Part shown: one piece after another, positions 19,030 to 20,736 of the stretch | Position numbering within the stretch: the stretch's first letter is position 1 | Layout of the letters: every line of letters begins with the position of its first letter | NCBI GenBank assembly: GCA_049999725.1 | Contig: JBNGIS010008525.1 | Span: 1 to 20,736, forward strand | Direction: 5' to 3' | DNA length: 20,736 nt | Source: Haplomitrium mnioides | Taxonomy: Eukaryota; Marchantiophyta; Haplomitriopsida; Calobryales | Translations under genes and position numbers: made by a program | The notes under the pieces: generated by a model | Database searches by the model: none | Seen by the model: only the letters and a program-made list of their open reading frames with translations | What the model was told of the DNA's origin: nothing

Positions 19030-19912
19030 TTGGTGAAAGAGATGCGAGGATTGATTTTCTTTCACAAAAATGTATGGGTTCCTAATAATATTAAGCTTTG
19101 CTTTGAGGTTTTATATGAAGCACATGATTCTGTAGTTGGTGGACATGTTGGAATTAAGAAAACCTTGGACAATCTTCAACGAGTTTATTATTGGCCTAAG
19201 ATGCACCAAGTTATAGAGGTATATGTTTGGAGTTACTTGGCTTGTAAGCAAAACAAAGCAACCAATCTTAAATGATGAGGCTTATTGCAACCGCTACCTA
19301 TCTCCAATCAACAATAGGAGGATGTGAGTATGGATATTGTGTGTGAGCTACCACATACTTCTACGGGATATGATGCTATTGTGGTTTTTGTGGACAAGCT
19401 TAACAAAATGATTTATATTTGTACAGCTACCAAATCAGTGACAACACTTGAGCTAGCACAAATTTATTTGGAGGCAATCTACTTTCATCATGGTGTCTCC
19501 AAAGCTATTATTTTTAACCAATGCACTCAATTCACCAGCATGTTTTGGTGCACTATATTTGGTCTTCTCAAAACCAAACTAGCCATGTCTACTGCTTATT
19601 ACCTTGAATCAAATGGTCAAATTGAACAAGCCAACTGCACTATTGAAGATATGTTGCAAGCTTTTACTTTGGAAGAATAAGAGGAATAGGATTGGCTACT
19701 ACCTCTTGTGGAGTTCTCTTACAATAACTCCATCAATAGTTCCGCACGTGCCACATCTTTCTTTTTTAGGTATAATGAGCATCCAACCACAACCTCTAGT
19801 CTTCAACTTTTATCACCGTCGACCTCGAAGAGTCCAGCTGATGATGATTTTCTTCATTTTCCACCACGACATTCGACAAGCTAAGAACAAACTAAAAGTT
19901 GCTTGTAATTGA
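19030..19912 (+). pseudogene. Chromovirus integrase remnant
   Basis: The zinc-binding part reads EAHDSVVGGHVGIKKTL, VYYWPKMH and SYLACKQNK; the first cysteine of CxxC appears lost. The core (19324-19680) reads SMDIVCELP with the first catalytic D, then IFNQCTQFTS, where the second catalytic D is now N, then SNGQIEQANCTIEDMLQAF with the E kept. A stop at 19678 and the later frame changes blur the C-terminus, where VEFSYNNSINSS is still visible in another frame. Even without stops this integrase would be catalytically dead. Confidence 0.85.
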
Positions 19913-20190
19913 CAAAAGCAATATGTTGATACTCATCATTGGAAGGTGACCTTTGTTATAGGTAACCAAGTCTAGCTCTCCACTTCCAATCTTCATTTGC
20001 TTCATTCTTTCTTTATTGGACCTTTTTCTATCTCTACTCGTTTTGGAGAAGTGGCATATTGGTTGGTTTTATCTTTTCAAATGATGATTTACCTGGTCTT
20101 ATATGTCTATCTACTACAGACTTTTGTCCTTCGTTCTACCACTTTACAACTACCCAGGAACCCTCTCCATCACCTAAACTTATTGATGGT

Positions 20191-20355
20191 TATGAAGAGT
20201 TTGAGGTTGAACAACTCTTGAGAAAACGTACACAAAGTCATGGCCTTTGTGAGATTGTGGAATATTTGGTTTGTTGGAAAGGCTGCCCTCTTTATGAAGC
20301 TACTTGGGAGTTTTTGGAGAATTTGGCCTATGCCTCTATGCTTGTTCACTCTTTT
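20191..20355 (+). pseudogene. Chromodomain at the integrase C-terminus
   Basis: The segment reads YEEFEVEQLLRKR, EYLVCWKGCP, EATWEFLENLAYA and SF at its end. This matches the chromodomain pattern (Y-x-x-E-x-I-L-x-x-R, Y-L-V-K-W-K-G, x-x-TWE, N-L). The first two aromatic-cage positions (Y and W) are present. It lies in an open frame of 20059-20394 that ends at the element's stop. In chromoviruses this domain steers integration by binding modified histone tails. Confidence 0.88.
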
Positions 20356-20392
20356 AAGAACTCTCTTACTTGCAATGAGAACATTGCCTCTT

Positions 20393-20406
20393 AAAAATGG
20401 GGAGGA
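20393..20406 (+). other. Polypurine tract of the chromovirus
   Basis: AAAAATGGGGAGGA follows the chromodomain stop and directly precedes TTGCAACAGTC. Its position, composition and the TG start after it fit the plus-strand primer and 3' LTR boundary. Confidence 0.65.
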
Positions 20407-20407
20407 T

Positions 20408-20705
20408 TGCAACAGTCACTAACTTTAGTAAACAATGGCTAAAAATGAAGTAAGATACAATGTCAACTATATCATAAAGCTATTACTAAGTTAGAGTATA
20501 TTGTAGCACAACAGCAGCACTCCACCCCAAAAACAACAACCCAAGATCGAACCACGCAAGATCTATATAGAAATCTGCTCTTAATTCACTTTTACCAACT
20601 TTCCAGATTCTTTAAAGAGTTCTGAAACTGCACTCTATCAGTTTAGAGATGGACCTCTCTCCACTCTAGGACTGACAACCTTTCTCCACAAAACCAAACA
20701 CAAAA

Positions 20706-20736
<31 letters not shown>
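20408..20736 (+). mobile_element. Chromovirus 3' LTR, partial
   Basis: It starts TGCAACAGTCACTAAC after the polypurine tract and continues to the window end. No coding potential. A possible TATA-like TCTATATAG lies near 20560. The LTR cannot be measured because it is cut by the window and no 5' copy was found. Confidence 0.6.
20707..20736. repeat. (CTA)10 microsatellite at the window edge
   Basis: Ten uninterrupted CTA triplets end the window; the true array may be longer. It lies inside the LTR-like sequence. Confidence 0.95.

Larger units (their letters stand above)
16074..20736 (+). mobile_element. Chromovirus (Ty3/gypsy with chromodomain), heavily decayed
   Basis: Gag, protease, RT, RNase H, integrase and chromodomain remnants occur in that order on the plus strand, followed by a polypurine tract and an LTR start. 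The C-terminal chromodomain places it in the chromovirus branch. Every domain has stops, and several have frameshifts, so it is older or more mutated than the minus-strand element at 4.5-7.4 kb. Window length truncates the 3' LTR. No 5' LTR was found. Confidence 0.9.

Overview
The window looks like land-plant nuclear DNA. It is AT-rich and dominated by decayed LTR retrotransposons of two Ty3/gypsy groups. It also holds one intron-containing gene relic with GT/AG borders and T-rich acceptors. The age of the elements would suit a gymnosperm, fern or other large, slow-turnover plant genome, but nothing here fixes the species. I see no tRNA, rRNA, bacterial operon or CRISPR array.

Layout. 1-1.7 kb: GC-rich, TGACGT-containing, repeat-bearing sequence that resembles a foreign LTR or promoter. 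1.9-7.4 kb: a minus-strand Ty3/gypsy element with a long LTR-like block (about 1930-4488), a polypurine tract, and a 5'-truncated pol (RT, RNase H, integrase). The pol lies in one frame broken only by stop codons. Its truncation point abuts an 88-bp segment whose inverted copy lies at 1738-1834. 7.5-8.17 kb: AT-rich upstream region with a TATA box and a perfect hairpin. 8169-15070: a multi-exon plant pseudogene. 15.07-16.07 kb: 3' flank with a 37-bp-period repeat array, then AT-rich sequence. 16.07-20.7 kb: a badly decayed plus-strand chromovirus (gag zinc knuckle, protease, RT, RNase H, integrase, chromodomain, polypurine tract, start of the 3' LTR, ending in a CTA microsatellite).

The most interesting item is the 8169-15070 locus. 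Across at least five exons it encodes an unknown N-terminal region, a lysine-rich nuclear-localisation-like linker, a ParB/sulfiredoxin-like segment (GNHS motif and a helical segment resembling the ParB DNA-binding region), and a permuted beta-class DNA amino-methyltransferase (DIPY motif IV before the SAM-binding motif I). This is a bacterial or phage-type ParB-plus-methylase combination in a plant gene with introns. Introns 1 and 3 and the 3' flank carry tandem arrays of one 18-bp dyad (GTCCATGCGCGCATGGAC), with exact 24-bp spacing in the introns and about 37-bp spacing downstream. The local copy is dead (stops and frameshifts in most exons), but exon phases and motif order are still readable, so functional relatives may exist elsewhere in the genome.
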